64,000 nt of DNA from positions 98,290,912-98,354,911 of the forward strand of contig CM063509.1 of assembly GCA_032207245.1 (NCBI GenBank), given 5' to 3'. The position numbers and the translations under genes were made by a program. Position 1 is the first letter of the stretch; every line of letters starts with the position of its first letter. A model generated the notes under the pieces. The model worked only from the letters and a program-made list of their open reading frames with translations. It ran no database searches and was not told the origin of the DNA. This DNA comes from Pardosa pseudoannulata (taxonomy: Eukaryota; Arthropoda; Arachnida; Araneae; Lycosidae). Below, piece after piece: positions 63,813 through 64,000 of the stretch.

Positions 63813-64000
63813 GAAACTCCAATACATCAAAGAGAGAACTGTCGACTGACAATAATATTTTGCTTTTTTTTTTTTAATTCAGGATAGAACAAATACTAAC
63901 TTTCCTCATTTATAACAAAAATTTTTTTTACTCTGAACTCGAAAAAAAACCGACAGAGAAGGGATTAAAGAAAAGTGATTTTGGTTCACTCTGGTTGTTA

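Overview
This is an AT-rich (roughly two-thirds A+T by eye) eukaryotic genomic window. It has long introns with canonical GT-AG sites, tRNA-derived SINEs, Tc1/mariner-, pogo- and hAT-like remnants and solo LTRs. The transposon mix and the protein fit an arthropod, plausibly a chelicerate such as a spider. That placement is inference; nothing here fixes the species.

I find one protein-coding gene, on the + strand: a transmembrane class III adenylate cyclase. Twenty-two coding exons lie between 8878 and 59485. Their phases join perfectly into 978 codons plus a stop (2937 nt in about 50.6 kb). The product has transmembrane (TM) helices corresponding to TM2-TM6, a signalling-helix linker, the C1a catalytic half, a C1b linker, TM7-TM12 with an N-glycosylated outer loop, and the C2 catalytic half ending just after the KGKG motif. 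The cytoplasmic N-terminus and TM1 are not seen and probably lie on an exon upstream of 8878 or outside the window. Both metal-binding Asp of C1 and the adenine- and transition-state-binding residues of C2 are present, so an active enzyme is expected. The phosphate-loop Phe-Thr of C1 is replaced by Ser-Val.

Layout: 1-8877 is upstream or 5' intron sequence with a 112-bp tandem array (668-1309), a foldback transposon remnant (2164-2722), a five-copy 655-bp array (3561-6856) and an LTR-like element (7818-8445). 8878-59485 is the gene, its introns packed with tandem arrays (288, 172, 376, 202, 345 and 475 bp units), SINEs, solo LTRs, DNA-transposon remnants and long (AT)n tracts. 59486-64000 is the 3' UTR and an AT-rich flank with 228-bp and 47-bp arrays and no second gene.

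The most unusual structure is the 288-bp array directly after exon 2. Every unit carries a copy of the last 18 coding bases of exon 2 together with its splice donor, and five of the seven copies also have an AG acceptor in front. They therefore look like in-frame 18-nt micro-exons that would lengthen the helix joining the membrane domain to the catalytic domain. Exons 11 and 13 are each followed by a partial copy of their own 3' end plus donor, so duplication across exon-donor boundaries has happened repeatedly in this gene.
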